NCBI GenBank assembly: GCA_041908765.1
Contig: JAYREU010000009.1
Coordinates: 1 to 64,000, forward strand
Direction: 5' to 3'
From: CAYUST01 sp041908765
Lineage (GTDB): Bacteria; Patescibacteriota; Gracilibacteria; Absconditabacterales; Absconditicoccaceae
Length of the DNA stretch: 64,000 bases
Shown here: positions 63,251 to 64,000 of the stretch, piece after piece
How the letters are laid out: every line of letters starts with the position of its first letter
Numbering within the stretch: the first letter of the stretch is position 1
Notes under the pieces: generated by a model
The model's input: the letters and a program-made list of their open reading frames with translations, nothing else
Told to the model about the DNA's origin: nothing
Database searches by the model: none
Made by a program: the position numbers and the translations under genes

Positions 63251-64000
63251 ATGGAACATCAAACATTACTCGATCAATACCACGTGCACTACAAAAAACT
63301 CACGCTTCTAGGACAAGTTGCATCCGTCCTTTCTCGGGACCAGGAAGTCACCCTACCACCCAAAGCTGCTGAGGAACGTGGCGAGCAAATTGGAATAATC
63401 TCCTCACTTGCTCACGAAATGAGCTTAGATAAGCAATTTGTACGCACTATACGTGAGCTCTTTGCTTTACTCACCACTACCCCTGAGGAGTTCTCACCTC
63501 TCGAGCGTCGCTCCATTTATCTGGCACACAAACAACTCGAGCGTGATACCAAGGTAACCTCAGATTTTGTTGAACGCTTCGAGACACTCAAATCGCAAGC
63601 ACAATCCGTATGGGTAGAAGCGCGCAAAAACAATAATTTCGCACTGTTTGCACCCTACCTTGAACAAGTTATCGCAATGAGCAAAGACTATGCGCTCACT
63701 ATCGAACCCTCCGCTGACCCATATGATACGTTGCTCGATCTGTACGAAGAAGGAGCATCCCAGTACCTCTACGATACCGTTTTCACTCCCCTCCAAAGTG
63801 ACCTTCGTTCACTTATCCAACAACTGCCCAAAAATCAACCTGCGCCCCTCAACTTACCAAAAGAGATATACACCGCTCCCCGTTTGCTCAAACTGCTCAA
63901 AGAACTCGCTACCAATGTCTGATTTGATATGGAAGCAGGAGCAATTGCTGAAGTGCATCACCCGTTTATGACCACGCTCGGTATTCATGACCACCGTATC
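63251..64000 (+). CDS. M32-family carboxypeptidase (partial, N-terminal part)
   Basis: 250 residues are visible before the window ends. It starts MEHQTLLDQYHVHYKKLTLL. The start at 63251 is chosen over an ATG at 63113, which adds a hydrophobic non-family extension. Matching M32 features: QEVTLPPKAAEERGEQIGII, DPYDTLLDLYEEGAS and, after a UGA-glycine codon, FDMEAGAIAEVHHPFMTTLG. The zinc-binding HExxH would lie beyond the window. Removes C-terminal residues from peptides. Confidence 0.88.

Noticed and set aside
1..64000. The many short adjacent ORFs read as pseudogenes or frameshifts
   Set aside because: The breaks are all TGA in the same frame, at conserved glycines, in essential genes. Recoding explains all of them; decay or sequencing errors would produce frameshifts and TAA/TAG too.
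1..64000. UGA as tryptophan (code 4)
   Set aside because: Tryptophan would be placed at invariant glycines (MAGHSK, RGFDYYDG, SGGHGGQ, DLGCGDG); true tryptophans in these proteins use TGG.

Overview
Organism. Reading the window with the standard code breaks almost every conserved gene at in-frame TGA. Reading TGA as glycine restores full-length proteins: YebC begins MAGHSK, HisS has RGFDYYDG, PurF begins MCGVG, and DnaB has LGGFKPG before its Walker A. Every gene that can be closed ends in TAA or TAG. This is genetic code 25 (UGA = Gly), known from Gracilibacteria (BD1-5) and Absconditabacteria (SR1) of the Candidate Phyla Radiation; I cannot separate the two from this window. The DNA is AT-rich. 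Most promoters I can see are TTGNNN, 16-17 bp, TATAAT-like. No rRNA, tRNA or CRISPR array was found.

Layout. 0-20.7 kb is mostly housekeeping on the minus strand: yebC, dnaB, hisS, a Phd/RelE-type toxin-antitoxin pair, purF, a broken DUF1543 gene, proS, rpoD, a 1243-aa membrane protein, secD, a TPR-like protein and tsaD. At 20.8-23.6 kb on the plus strand are three paralogues of an apparently undescribed family. Two of them carry a C-terminal domain resembling the RNA polymerase alpha-subunit CTD. At 24-26 kb is elp3, which carries an in-frame palindromic insert.

26-47.7 kb is an accessory region, mainly plus strand. It holds a Fic module, an APH-like kinase, a DEDDh exonuclease, a nucleotidyltransferase, GIY-YIG, AlbA_2 and membrane-anchored Mrr-like proteins, a PQQ-type dehydrogenase, SRPBCC, VOC, DUF1801 and ComB-like enzymes, a PLD protein, a winged-helix/PRTase fusion, and several permeases (two TauE, LysE, a Ca2+/Na+ exchanger-like protein).

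48.3-61.8 kb is a cell-surface locus. It has two giant secreted Cys-rich proteins (1131 and 1651 aa, with DUF4215-type repeats), three sortases and two membrane proteins. One surface protein ends in LPKTG. The sortases and the other surface protein appear to share a C-terminal helical module. The window closes with a tail-anchored HTH protein, an ArfB-like GGQ ribosome-rescue factor and the start of an M32 carboxypeptidase.

How it fits together. The first third is replication, translation and secretion core (DnaB, aminoacyl-tRNA synthetases, sigma factor, SecD, TsaD and Elp3 for tRNA modification). The accessory part looks like an assemblage of small enzymes and conflict genes. The last part is a self-contained sortase/substrate locus arranged around a divergent promoter region. 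Palindromic multi-hairpin elements recur at about 8.3, 8.9, 23.7 and 24.4 kb, and two of them lie inside coding sequence.
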